Origin: Mesorhabditis belari
Lineage: Eukaryota > Nematoda > Chromadorea > Rhabditida > Rhabditidae
Direction of reading: 5' to 3'
Assembly: GCA_958450365.1 (NCBI GenBank)
Contig: CAUEEP010000023.1
Location: 277,038 to 341,037, forward strand
Length of the DNA: 64,000 nt
This document shows, in pieces, positions 44,400 to 57,400 of the stretch (position 1 is the first letter of the stretch; every line of letters begins with the position of its first letter). Both the position numbers and the translations under genes were made by a program. The notes under the pieces were generated by a model. The model was not told the DNA's origin. It worked only from the letters and a program-made list of their open reading frames with translations, and made no database searches.

Positions 44400-44735
44400 C
44401 GTTTGGCTCTGTGCCAAAAGTGCCATTTTATCAACAGAAAAATGGCATTTTAGCGCACTATTCTTCAAGCCTGTTTTTCTCTATGTTTTTATCGGTGAGT
44501 ATACAAAACAACTTTTAACGGTTGCCATTAAATAATAGAAATAAAAGAAAAGAACTAAAGTATTAATGAAAAAAATAGGCTTTATAGAGATTTTTTTTTG
44601 ATTTATTCAAAAACGCAGGCGGATGAATGAGCGAAAGCAGACCCAATATATTTACAGGCTCAAAAAGTGAACCCAAACAAAACACGAACTAATTCTGACA
44701 AAAAAAAATTATGATATGCATCTTTTTTTTTCTCA
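44400..44735 (-). repeat. dispersed repeat, inverted copy of 10022-10370
   Basis: Shares the GGCATTTTAGCGCACTATTC end, the TTTTTCTCTATGTTTTTATC block and the far-end AACCCAAACAAAACACGAAC region with the reverse complement of 10022-10370. The left end is a small hairpin around AAAAGTGCCATTTT. Confidence 0.75.
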
Positions 44736-44897
44736 ATTTTCTCAATTTTCTCAAGTTGCATTCGATATAGAATAAAATCCTTTATTTTTGTTAAAATGGA
44801 AGTAAACAAAACTACAAAATATGAACTTGATTATTGAGAATTTCAATGTTTAGCGAACACCAAAGAACTTTTATTGAATTTGACTGAACAATTTGCA

Positions 44898-47890
44898 TCA
44901 GTATCCGTGTGAGTTGCAATGAATCTCGGAGAATGGTTGCTAAAATGGTAACTTCAGATAAAAAGATATTTTACTTACCCCCGCCACTTGCCATTCATTT
45001 CCAATCACACAACGAAAGACGCCATTCGACTTTGATTTAAGAATCTGAATTTCTTCCATAGATTACATTAACTCTTTAACTCACAGGCATTCCACCATCA
45101 TTGTAGGTCATGATATTTGCAGTGGCGTTGTACGGACGATACACGGCAAACCACATCTGAAATTTGATGGTAAACCATAGGAATTGCAAGCCAAATTGCA
45201 GGCCAGACCAAAGCCAGGCCGGTAAAGATGACTTTTTGTGAGTGATGTCTGTGGCAAAGCCAGGTCTAGGTTAAAGATCTGGTTTATAATCAGGTTCTAA
45301 ACCTGAGCTTATCTAGTTTACAATCCTAGGGCAAATCTGGATCAAGGTCAAGTCTATCAAGGCACTAAAACATTGCTTCTAATCTGATCTTGGCTTAGCC
45401 TAACTTTTAACTTTTCTCATATGCTTAAAAGCTTAAAGAATAATAGTAAACTCATCATTTTGTTAGGAGTGATCGTGCATACAAATTTCGCTGTCAAACA
45501 TCCAGAAGCATCTGTGCTAAAACAAAATTTAACAAAAAAGCATCAACATCAAGCTATCAACAATAGCTATCGATTTGTTTAAAACATTACGTGTAATTGA
45601 ACGATAAATCCCCATCATCTCCAGCTCTCAGAAAACTGTTCAGATTTTGATTACAACCAGAAGCACAAGCTAAAAACAGCTAAAACAATGAGAAAAGAGC
45701 AAAATGAAAAGAAACCAGCTGGAGTGTTCGTTGTGGAAGTGGTTGTCTGTAAAGCTGATCTTTAACTTTTAAAATAAATATCAAACCGTTGAACAATCAA
45801 CTGGATGAAGAACTTGAGCTGGAGCCAATTGAAGCCCACATTGAGTCGCATTAGTCACGAGATTTTTCACCTATTTTAATTCATAATTGACTTATAAATC
45901 TATTAAATGTACCACAACTTGTCCTCCCGAACAAGGTGCTCCTGTTGGACAAGGTTTCTTGGGACAAGCATAGGCTTGGTTGGTTGGGCCACTAAGTTTC
46001 TGATTTTATTTGAATACAGTATGATCTTATCTTTAAATCCTTTTTACAATATAAAGAACTATATAAAGAACTATATAAAGAACTTTCAAATAGCTTTAAG
46101 TGCTATGATAAACTTTTCTAGTCTAAAAGAAACATGTCTTTCATGTCTATCTGGTCAAAAGTTTGCTCATCGTTACGAAAAAACGATTAAATTTTCCCTT
46201 TTTCGGTATGTTTCGATTCGAAAAATAACCTAATTCTCAATTTTTCGTTTATTTTTCGATTCTAAATCGATCGATTCGATTCTTTTGTTTTGAAAACTCA
46301 CGTGCACGCACATCCATAGCTCGCCGATTCACAAGTTCTTGTCTGATTCACTTTCCCGAAGAGGCCACAAGTTGCTGTACAAGCACCAACATTTGACCAA
46401 GCTGACCAAACACCTGAAAACTGTAAAGATTTGAAAGAAAGCACTTGTTCACCTTCAGCAGGACAAGGGAAACAGTTGAGTGGGCCTGAAATCATCAATC
46501 ATCAATCACCATCAAGATAAAGCTCAAAAATTCACCATCCCATATATCATTGCACGCTGGGTATACATAATCGGTTGTGCTTGTCACATTGCCGCAAAGG
46601 TATGCGTTTGTAGCTGTCGATTTGTACTAAACATGTGAAAATTTGCAATTCAAGTGCTTTTTTTCACCTTTGTATATCCGGCGGCACAGACTGGAGCTTT
46701 TGTGCAAGGAGTTGGAGCACAAGGAACGACACGAGAATAGACACCGCTGTAAGAAATCGTTTGGTTCTGGTATGCTCATTGACTTAAAAATTCTTTAATT
46801 AGCTAATTACTGACTTGCATGGACATCCAAATGACCAAGAGTCACACGTTCGACGCTGCACTTTTCTCCCGAAAAGACCGCATGTTTTTGAACAAGAAGT
46901 GTAGTCAATCCATTTCGACCAAGCGCCTAGAGATGAGGAAATTCATGAATTGAAATCAGAAATCGACGTATTCAGAAGAATTGAGCAAACAATGGCAATG
47001 ATTTGTCCAATGATAAATGATAACTCTTAAGAGCTTTCAAATATTAGGTACATGCATAAGAAATGCGGATTTCAACATTTCCATAAATTCTCCAACGATA
47101 GAAAGCTGATATCGATGAATGTTATAAACTATTTGAAAGCTGTAAATCTTCTCTACAAAATAGGCTAAAACGTGTTTCAATTGATCGAACCATTGAAGAA
47201 ATTTTGAGGGCGAAATGCGAGTAACCAAAAAAGGGCACTTTTTGAAAACCCCACTTTCACTAAACTTGTCCCTAAAGTGACTCGATTCCTTTTTTTGGTC
47301 ACTCGCATTTCGCCCTCGAAATTTCTTCAATGGTTCGATCAATTGAAACACGTTTTGGCCTATTTTGCAGAGGAGATTTACAACTTTCAAATAGTTTATA
47401 ACATTCATCGATATCAGCTTTCTATCGTTAAAAATTTGGTCACTTCAATGGTCACTTTCGCACGTTTGTAACTTCCTTGTCTTTGAGTTTAAACCATTAG
47501 TGTTATACATTTTCTGAAAGCTCTTTTCAATGGCTACACAATGGTAATATTAATATTTAGAAATACGGTAAAGACAAGGGAGTTACAGACGCGCGAAAGT
47601 GCGAAAGTGTTTTTTCAAATATGATATTTCATTGTCCAGTAGTGTACCTAATACAAATCCTTTTCTCTTTTTACAAATCCAAATCTTTTTTAACCTTTCC
47701 AGATCGAATTCATACAAATTACTAAACTTTCCGGATTCAGAAACATCAAAATTTAATTCTTTTAACCATTTCTGATCGATTTTTTTGTTTAGTTTAAAGA
47801 TTACCATTTGGAATAGTTGAACATGAATCACAACAATTGTCATTGGGACCATAACATGGTGGCCAAAGGTCCCCAATCGCGTTCACGCAA
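44898..47890 (-). CDS. extracellular protein with thrombospondin-1 and C6-type repeats (5' end unsure)
   Basis: Minus-strand exons from the 5' side: about 47811-47890 (VNAIGDLWPPCYGPNDNCCD), 46818-46925 (WSKWIDYTSCSKTCGLFG ... RRTCDSWSFGCPC, a TSP1 repeat), 46670-46750 (VVPCAPTPCTKAPVCAAGY), 46535-46630 (TTDYVYPACNDIWDG), 46300-46435 (WSAWSNVGACTATCGLFGK, then NQTRTCESASYGCACT, a second TSP1), about 45900-46000 (CPKKPCPTGAPCSGG), 45780-45870 (ATQCGLQLAPAQVLHPVDC), 45655-45745 (Thr-rich then hydrophobic), 45460-45520 (TDASGCLTAKFVC) and 45000-45160. The last ends in PFSEIHCNSHGY and stop at 44898. The SKTCGLFG and Cys spacing fit TSP1. The C-terminal exons resemble the nematode C6 domain. A leader (MIPCLQFFGIFSGFITAILL) at about 48990-49030 could be its start. 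Confidence 0.65.
47044..47651. mobile_element. 608-bp TA-flanked MITE with internal hairpins
   Basis: The ends are TTAGGTACA and TGTACCTAA, flanked by TA at 47042-47043 and 47652-47653. Inside are inverted arms of about 140 bp (about 47090-47230 and 47290-47432; both contain TCAATTGATCGAACCATTGA or its inverse) and a second inverted pair (47448-47485 and 47570-47606, CACTTTCGCAC). The long open frames in this stretch are artefacts of the arms. It sits in an intron or just 5' of the TSP1 gene body. Confidence 0.85.
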
Positions 47891-47949
47891 GTCACTAAAA
47901 ACTTTGAAATAATAAGAAATCTTCTAAAACAAACCAGCAACAATAAAGA

Positions 47950-50900
47950 ATGTAGTTTTCAAAAGCATTTCGAAAGTGAAAATGAAAGCTTACCGAATGG
48001 CCCGCTTCTCGTTTGAACATTTGTTCCAATTTTTATGTTTTTTTATGTAGTTCTCCAAAATAAACCAACTATTGTGCGATTTTCAATTAAAAACCCGTTT
48101 CTTTTATGCACAAAAAGTTTGAAAATCAACGTGCAAATGGAGCTGATCTCTCGTGATGTTTAAGCTCAATTTTCTGTTCAAATTTTTGCTTTTAAAGTTG
48201 AATAGCGGTGCTTGATAGTTGTTTATTATTTGCAGTTTTTTCTATTTCAAAATCTGGCTTTGTAGATAATAAAATAAAGTAAACGATATTCAATTTTACA
48301 TGTTCTCAATAGATTTCATAATGTAAACCTTTGCAAAAAAGGAAAAACTTTGATTTTTGAACTTGTTGTTTACAATCGTTTTTGGAACATTTTCAGAATT
48401 GCAAAAAAATGAGATGACAGTAGATTTACACATAAAAATGAAGTTATAATCAATCATTTACTGGATCTAGCTTTCAGATTAAACGAGAGCAACACTTGCA
48501 GATAATTTATCTAGTCATGGAATAAACTTTTTGGAAAGTTACAATAATAAAACAATGCTCAATAATCGGTTTTTCGAGAAGATCCTGTTTGAAGGTCACA
48601 AAGTTCACTCTCATTTTGTTTGTTGTAACTCTAAATCGTTATCAAGAAGGTAACCTTTAAGAATCTTAATCTTTAATACTTATTTTACTAATGTTTACTA
48701 GTTATCTTAAAATCTGGATAGAAGACTGGAAGATAGAAGACTTAAAGACTGGATAGAAGGCTTGTCTCTTAGTCGAGATGTCAAAACTTTCCCAGCGGCT
48801 AGAAAAATTGATTCTTTTTCCCATTATGAGTTTTTTTTCTAAACTATATGGGTAACTAATTGTAAGGGTTGTTTTGTAACTTGCAATTCATTATTTCGTG
48901 TCGAATAAATATACTTTTCTTTAAACTAACCGGAAAATAGTAGCAAAACAAGCACATGAGTAAAATAGCCGTTATGAAACCACTGAAAATACCGAAAAAT
49001 TGCAAACATGGAATCATAGTAAACTTGTTGCTCATATAAAACAGAAATTCAACTAATACATTATTTTTCTCAATCATCTGTATGTATCATTCTCTTATCG
49101 GTGAGAGCACTTTAAAGGTAATAAAATAGTCTGAAAGGAATACGTAATCAAAACATTCTTTTAAGTGAAATACTTTATTTGGACTTGAAAAAGAAACAAG
49201 CAAAAAACTTTAGACATTTAGAGATGAATCTCTTTAGTGAAGTTGAAATAAGAATGTTTTTCAGGAAACTATTTACAAAACATGACTTTTACATGTCTAT
49301 CATCATTCTTAACACTGATTATTTTATCTGATTATGGGAAATTAACCAAAAAACATCTCATTTTACCTTCAATTAAAATTATTCTAAAAAGTTATGAAAG
49401 AAAAGCTTTTAGAAAAGGGTTCTAAAATATTAAAAAATTAAAAATTAGAGAAATCTTAAACTCGTGGGAAAGTGGATGGGGTGAAGGGGTGGATCTGAGA
49501 AGATCGTACCGTAAATACTGTAATAGTACCCCCCCCCCCCCCCCCCCCTCGTACAGTCACGTAGTCTCAGAAAGTTTTTTAGTATTTCATTTTTTTCAAA
49601 GCGCCCGTACTTTCAAAAAATGCGTCTTTGGTATCAAAAAATAGCCCTGAATTTCAGCTATTTTTTGATACCTAAACGCGCATTGTAGCATAAACCAGTG
49701 TCGAGAAAACCTCGTTCAAAGCTAGACTACGCAACACTCCGCACCGTCATTATGGGGGTGGGGTACTATTACAGTATTTACGGTAAGTGGCCTGTGGAAA
49801 CGTTTCCTCCAAAGAAAACTCCAAGTCTACAGTTAGTAAAGAAATCAATTCTATGCGAAGAAAATAGAATACAAAAAGCTTGTTCTCAATTTGCGTATAG
49901 CTTTTTCAGAGAAGAATCCATGCATTGGTGATTTCCGTGCATCAGTTCTTCACAAAAAAAAAGTCCTCCAGTTGGATGTAAATGGTCGAATTTGGATTTT
50001 CACATAATTTCCTTCATTTTATATAAGATTTATTCTGTTATTTCTGTTATTTCAGTTCTTTATTCTATAAAAAACTCCACAAATAAAAGCAAAAAAAAAG
50101 ACAAGTCTTGAGGCAAAAGCAAATCGATTGTGTAAAAAATTTGAAAATAATGAAAAAAAAAACTTTGGCAGAATGTTGATTGAGTTCAAGAAAGGGGGAA
50201 AATCAAGAAAAATGAGGAAATGTTTTTTTAAAAGCGAATTCTGATCACAATTGGAGAAGCTGAGTTTTTTGAGAATTGGCAGTTTTATGAGTTACTTTGA
50301 AGAAAAGGAAAAATGATTTAAAGTCACCGGTGAGAGCTGTGACCCAATGGAATGAATTGATGCACAAGGGATTCATTGGAAAATCAAAAGAAAGAAGCTG
50401 TTTGAGGGTAAATGGGTGTACTTTATGCTTGAGAATGGAAACACACTCTTTCTGGCACAGTGAAGCCCTTTATCGGTTTGTCAGGCTGCTTGTGATTGTG
50501 TTCACCCAAAGAACATGGGGACTTTCCAGACTCCTTTCCAGAACACTGCCTTTATTCTAGAAAAAAAGAGTCTAGTGAACTAGAAAGGGTGTATTTTCAC
50601 GCTCAAGTACAAAGTACACCAAGTAGCCAAGGCAATGATAACTTTTGATACCAAATTTCAGTCGTGAGCCAGTTTGAAGTCATGAAAACTTGCTATTTCA
50701 ACTATGAAATCTAATTCAATTCATTTCACTGAAAATTTGATATCAATTGTTGTACTAAAATGAAATTTTGCAATCAATTGATGAAACAAAATCTACAAAC
50801 AAACAATTATGACAAATTTTCTTTTCATTATGATAGTGGCTATATTGTAAAGATGAGATCTGATTGGAAAAGAAGTGATTGACAGCATTAAATGCTGATC

Positions 50901-51200
50901 TTTCAATATGCTGAAGGAAAATTGAAAATCTTGATACCTGAGACGATAAAATAGCATAAAATGAATGAAAATACTTAAGAGTTAAGAGATATGTTGGAGA
51001 TGAAAGGATGATTCTACTTTTAACTAGGGATCCTTTTCGATTTACATCTGGCTTTTGAGTCTAGACAGAGGTTTTTGCTGTCTTTTGTGCTAATTTCGAA
51101 TATCTAGATCGTTTAGGGATGACGTGTGGAGATTCGCAAGATATTCAACTCCAAAATCCCTCCAAAACTTTTCGACCGTCGATAGTCAAATTTTTGCGCC
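47950..51200. other. no recognisable gene; one short MITE
   Basis: Apart from a possible leader exon (minus, about 48930-49030) and the pogo-type MITE at 49509-49783, I see no exons with splice signals or family motifs. The 87-codon frame at 50297-50560 is Arg/Cys-rich without resemblance. Confidence 0.45.
49509..49783. mobile_element. 275-bp MITE related to the pogo-like element
   Basis: The ends CCGTAAATACTGTAATAGTA and its inverse match over 24 bp, flanked by TA. Same family as 21941-23307. A run of 20 C (49529-49548) follows the left end. The right end has GGGGGTGGGGTACTATT. No coding capacity. Confidence 0.9.
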
Positions 51201-51205
51201 GCTCT

Positions 51206-51268
51206 GTAAACGTGAGCTCGTGGCCTATTGGTTTCAGTTCTTTATCTCATAGGTTCGAACCCGCTTGC
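51206..51268 (+). other. tRNA-promoter-like sequence (A and B boxes)
   Basis: TGGCCTATTGG resembles a tRNA A box. GGTTCGAACCC, about 20 bp further on, is a good B box. The span is too short for a tRNA and the acceptor arms do not pair. A SINE head or a decayed tRNA is the likeliest reading. Confidence 0.4.
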
Positions 51269-51420
51269 ACACATTTCTTTCTGCTTTTTGTGTGATGTAG
51301 AAAGCGTAGCTAAATTTTAGGGTAAAAAAACTGCAGAAAAACTAGACTCAAAAGCTAGGTGTAAATCGAAAAGCATTTCTAGTAAGCCTATTCTCTTCAA
51401 CAATAGGAATAGATTACTGA

Positions 51421-54400
51421 CTAGTGCTCAAAATCGTGAATATGAACGAGTGGAGCATTCTCATCGACATTTCTCCTCACTATTCTTGCTTGTGCGAGTC
51501 GACTCTCTTCATTCACTGGATCGAGAAAGGAGATCATCTGAAACAATGCAAATCATGATGTGAATCAATTTTATAATATGCTGAATTGGATTAGACAACT
51601 TTAAAAATCTCATAGAAGAAGGAAAAAGCGAAATCTTCTCTAAAGACTTCTCTAAAGACTTCTAAAGACTTTTCTAAAGACTTCTAAAGACTTCTAAAGA
51701 CTTCTCTAAAGTGACCCACCGATTCCCTGTCAATCTTGACTTTGTGTGTCCGAATGTCATCGTAAGCCCGAATATCCGAATTGTCCAAACTATCCGAAAT
51801 ATAGCTGTCTCGATTTGATTCTGAAAACGAATTGAATTCTCTCCAGTATTGTGGCATTACACTCACCCAGTGTTGGCCTTCTCATAATCACTGGATATTC
51901 ATCGGATCGTCTTCTGATCAAATGACGGCTCATTTTTGAATCCGGATAAAGGTCATCTGAATCGTTTTTTTTTATTTAATCACAATATTTTCTTACCATC
52001 ATCGATTTTCTTTCCACCTTTCTTGAGCAAGAAACAATAAAGACAGAGACAAAGGAGAATTAAAAGAACGAGGAAACAAGTCAGGAGAACTGAGTAGATC
52101 ATCCATTGAGGAGATACTGAAAAGATAACAATATTGCTTTCTTTTTCGGTTATTCTTAAAATGAGATCTTTTTATTTGAGAAACTTACATAAAAGAGCTG
52201 CTTCGGGTCGACCATTCGGCGTGTAATCGTGAATCTTTCCGAAGACCGATGGCTCACTTTCTGGGGGTCCGTAGATCTAAAAGAGTCATTCTTTTTTGTT
52301 GAAATTATTGTTGAAATTGTTATTTTGATAGTTTAATGCTTTGTAATGCTCTTTCTATAATCATTTACCCACCCAAAGTCTCGGATCAACCGCTCCACAA
52401 GTATCATTGCCATCCGAGAGTCCCAAATCTTGCATCATCAATCCTTTAAGATCAATCTAAACAAAGATTTTGTTTCTTTAAAGAAATCTTCAAGTTATAT
52501 TTCAAATTATTAATCTCAAATGAATTTCTGTTTACCTGTTGAACCATTCCTCCATTGTGCTCATCATATTCATAAGCTGCTCCAAAATCAGTCACACAAC
52601 CAGCCTCTTTATCGTTTAGAACATCTAAAAGTAAATGAAATATAGAAAAACACATTAGAATTTCAATTAAATAGAAAAGAAATGTAATTGTAAAGACTTA
52701 TAGAACTCACTGATCAATGCAAACTCGACACTCGTCAATGGGAGTCCCGGATCTTGAACGCTGAACTTGCTGCCATCGATCTGAAACAGTTATGGCAATA
52801 TTTAGTTATAAAACAGTTATGGCAATATTGAATAATATTAGGGTTCGCAAAAGAAACTGCGCATGACTTTCCGGAACAATATTTTCTCTATTTGAAAGTG
52901 CTCTAACCCAGTTTAAATTTTATTCTATTGTGTTGATAACGCTTATTTATTTTACTGATTTTCACATTTGTTTGACCATTGAATTATAAATAATTTTAGT
53001 TGCGAGCGTGCCTTCTCTATGACCTCAAAATGAAGAAATCAGCATCGAAGTCGCACCGGAATCTTTGTGAAACATTCAGAGAAAACATTTTGAGTGAAAG
53101 GACTTGCCAGGAATGGTTTCGACGTTTTCGTGAAGGGGATGGCAGTTTGGAAGATGGATATTGTCCAGTTGTCTTCGATAATGCAGAGTTGCTGGAGATT
53201 GTAGAGTTGGATCCAACTCCATACTTTGCCCTCAAATGAGCCGAATACTATAATTTCTCAAATCTACGCCGAAGAGCTGAAGAAAGTTGATGCAATTCTA
53301 CGAGAAAGAGGTGTTAATCCAAGGACAATCCATTTACTCGCTCACAATTTCCGGGTACACACATCAAACTTGGCTCAAAACACCATAGAAGAATTAGGCT
53401 GGAAACTCGTGCCTCATCCGCCCTATTCGCCTGATATCGCTCCCTCAGATTACCATTTGTTCCTGTCTATGCAACACTTCCTTGCAAATCAACAGTTTAA
53501 CAATTACCAAGAAGTCGAAATTTGGGTGCAAGACTATTTTGCGTCACAAGATCCGGAATCTTTCGAATCAGGCATCCGAAGTCTACGTAAAAATGGAAAA
53601 ATATAGTTGATAATTTTGGCGAGTACCTTTTGGAATAAAGTCTTTTATTATTAATTTTCGAGGTGTTGAACGTTGCGTATAATACGCAGTTTCTTTTGCA
53701 AACCCCTAATACATTTAAAACTTTTTTATCACTTACATATAAGTTAAAGAAACGTCTTGATGGATGAGTGCCGAGTGGAGTTCGTCGCTCCAATTTCACC
53801 AAATGAATCCGATCATCGCCTTTCGGGATTTGTTCTGAAATGTTTGAATAAAGATTTTCAAAGCTTGCTTTATTAATAACTTACTTCCAGCACTTGCTGT
53901 GAACACTCCTGGATCCTCAGGATTCATTTGTACATTCAAACTCCCATAAACGTCTAAGAAGACTCGGAAACTGAAACAAGTTTGAGGGAATTTAAGTGGA
54001 AATTAAAATTAATTTACATAATTCGTCCATATGAATAAAACATGACGAGTGGTGTGTTTTCCTTTAATTCTACACTTGGTAAACGCAATTTGAGCCAGAT
54101 TCGTTGCAGTACTCCTGAATTTCTCGGCACTGTGTAGATTGATCGATAAGCGTTTAGAGAGGTGGCTGACAGAGAGAGACTTCCGTCTAAATTCGTTCTA
54201 GTAAAGAAAACCTTTTAGCTAAAAACCTCTAGGCTTTCGACAAGTGCCAAAGTTTGAATATTGATAATTGTCCGCACAATCGCATGCGAATTCCGGGTCT
54301 CGACTGCTTGTCATCGGACGACAACGAGCATCTCCTTTACAGCGAACTGCGCAAACGCCACAGCCACGCTGAATTGTTGAAAATAAGCCAATACTCAATC

Positions 54401-57400
54401 CAAAATATAAGCTAATCATAGGCTTTAGCTTGTCCAGATAAGATACTCCAGTTGCAAGCCTTGGCCGTAAAATACAGGATGACGAATTATAGCGACAATG
54501 TTTTGGAAAGTATCTAGCAAATGTCGAATTTATTTCAAAAGTGGAAAATATTATATAGAGAATTGTAGCTCTAATTCTTGGCAATATTTAGATACCAAAA
54601 TCTTTTCGATTCGAATTATACAACTCATTTAACAAGCGCTTGAATGAGCGCGACATCTCTTCGGCGAATCTGTTATTCGGCCGCTTTTCTTTATTAAAAA
54701 TTGTTTAGAAAAGCTTTTGAATATTTCTTTATTGCAAAAATAACGTTTAACATCATTTAATAACAATAAGAATTACACTTAATTGTTTTAGTTGAACTGG
54801 TATAACCAAAATTTAAGTTAGAATCAAAGAGAGGATCAAAGAGAGGCTAGAGCTCATTCAAGCGCTTGTTAAATGAGTTGTCTAAGTTGAATCGGAAAGC
54901 TTTTAGTAGATAAATATTGCCAAGAATTAGAGCTACAATTCTCTATATAATACTTGCCACTTTTGAAATAAATTAGCCATTTGCCAGATACTTTTAGTTG
55001 TCGATATAATTCGCGGTTACTCTGTACTATTTGAAACTCAATGTGAATCAAAGACAAGACTTTTTCAAACTCATTGCCAGCTAAGACTTTGCTTTCAAAA
55101 AGTTTTTAAACTTAAAGATGTTTTTAAAAGTTATTGCCTTCTCACCATCACTCCAAATGATCGTTTCTGAGGAGCGACAAGTGTCTTTGTCATTTGTCTC
55201 TCGAATTCCTCATGTAAATTCACTCGATGACCATTTGAGAAAACATCTTTCACACAACCCTAGCCATTCTTTTAATCAATTATATTCTTTAATGAACTTA
55301 CTCTTAATGACGGCAATTTCTCTCTTGTATTCTCAAAAATATTTCTGCCGAAAATCCTCCTTGTAAATCCCGGTTTCACCTTTTATGAAACATTCCACCG
55401 ATGAAAAGAACCGAGCCACGAATGAGTAAAGTCTTGTACATCTCTGTGAATCATTGTTTTTTGAATTTAACAATTTGAATTTATAAACCAGATGTGTCAA
55501 ACTCGTTCTCCTCAGTGAGCAACTTTAATTCGCACAACTCTCGATCAACCATCAAATAGTAGGAATCCAAATCTTTATAGAAAGCAACTCTTGACCAGTT
55601 GTCCGATGAAAAACCTGTAATTTGAAGATACAAGAATGCAAAAATTCTGTACAAATTCGACCTCCAATTCTGTAAACAGCACAAGCTGAGCATTTCTCAT
55701 CGAAAGTCTCACTTTGAGTGCAATACATTGCTGTCATTTTCTCGCCATGATAGTGCACCTTAAATGAAAAATCAGATCTTAATAGCTTTTTCTTTTCTTT
55801 ACCTGAAATCTTCCCCATTCTTCCTCTTCTTTCCAACTCCCAAACATCAATAATCCTGAGTCTGCATCCGATCGAAAAGTCATCGCCGTTTTGATACTCA
55901 ATGGACTCAAAACATCAGGTAAATAAAGAAAAGAGAGAAGATCGGGAACACGGAGAAGATGATAAGCTAAAGATTCTTCATCTAACTAACGAACTAACAA
56001 TCTTTGATTACCTTGTTGTTCTTCATTTTCTCTGTGTCCACAAGCTGGTGATGGAAGAGGATCGGAAAATTGAGGAAAGAATTTTACAAGTGCAAATCGG
56101 TTGATCCCAAGAGAACTCACGAGATCAAGGTTTTGTCTAAAACTTTCAACTTTCAAAGTCTTTAGATAGATTTCTAGAAACCATCGATTCAAAATTCAAA
56201 ACTTTACCCCAATTTTATGCAATCGATCACTTTCCATGCACTCATTAGCCACATCAACCGGATGAGTCAAGATCACTTGTCCATCGACTTTTACAACTAA
56301 TCGAATCACTTTCATTCTCATCTAAGCCGAGATTCGGTTGAAACTGAAATAGAAAACATTCTTTTAGCTTATCTTTCAATTTCCTTTCTTTAAAACCTTG
56401 TATCGTCCATCGATTTCCTACGGCCTCGTCGAGATTCGAAACTTGACTGTATGCCATCGTCCATCCGCCAACATACCCACATAATTTCTGGGATAACCAT
56501 CGATTCTCATAAAGAAATCTGAAGAAATTGATTGCTTTAATGAACTTTTTTGTTTCTACCATTCTCCAATCGATAGTGACTGACGAGATTCTCAGTCATA
56601 TAGACTTCAAAGAGACTCTGCGCTGTGTGATCGGTTCGAAAAGCGAACTCGAAATATTCATCACTTGCACCAAATGAGATCTCGACGCCACGATCCGAAT
56701 CAATTAAACATTCACTAAAAATGAAGCTTTAAAAAAGGCTATAAAGGCTATAAAAGCTAGTTAAAAGGCTAATTTAGTTTTTCAATTGGAAAGATCAATT
56801 TTTTGAGGTTTAAAATCGATTACCGATGATCCAAATTGAATTTACAAATAGTAGATTAATTAAACAAAGTTTAATCAGATAAAATTTGACTTAAACATTT
56901 AAAGAAATGTTTTTAAGCTGTTTTAACTTACGGTTGTGGATTGATTCGCTGAATACATCTGATTTCCGATGCTTGAATAGTCGGCGCCAGTTCTGAGTTG
57001 GGTTCTTGAGGGAAAACATGGAGAATCCCGGCTGCTTCTCCGTCCAAAATCGTTTCTATTTGATTAGCGATTGCTAAAAATGGATAATGAAAATTTCCCT
57101 GGTTTAGTTACCATCAGAAAATGAGAATGTTGTGACTGTGTTGAGGACAGAAGCAACTTTCAGATCAATTCTAAAAATCTCATAATCTCATCTAAGTTTT
57201 TGAAACTTTACCCCTTCTCATTGTTGAAACCAGGTGGCCAAATGATTGTGACATTTTGACGCAATTGTTCCTTCGCAAGATATCTTGCAGCAAATCCAAA
57301 TCACGAATTCTAGAGAATTTTGATGAAATCAGAAGTTTTCTAAGATTAGTTCTCAGATTGGAATCAAATTCTGACTAATAACCTCAATTTTCAAGAGTTT

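Noticed and set aside
47037..47471. Two opposing open frames with similar peptides
   Set aside because: They are the two arms of a long inverted repeat within a MITE.
54219..54584. 121-codon minus-strand frame as a complete EGF protein
   Set aside because: The 5' part is foldback-element sequence. Only the EGF exon (about 54225-54385) belongs to the LamG gene.
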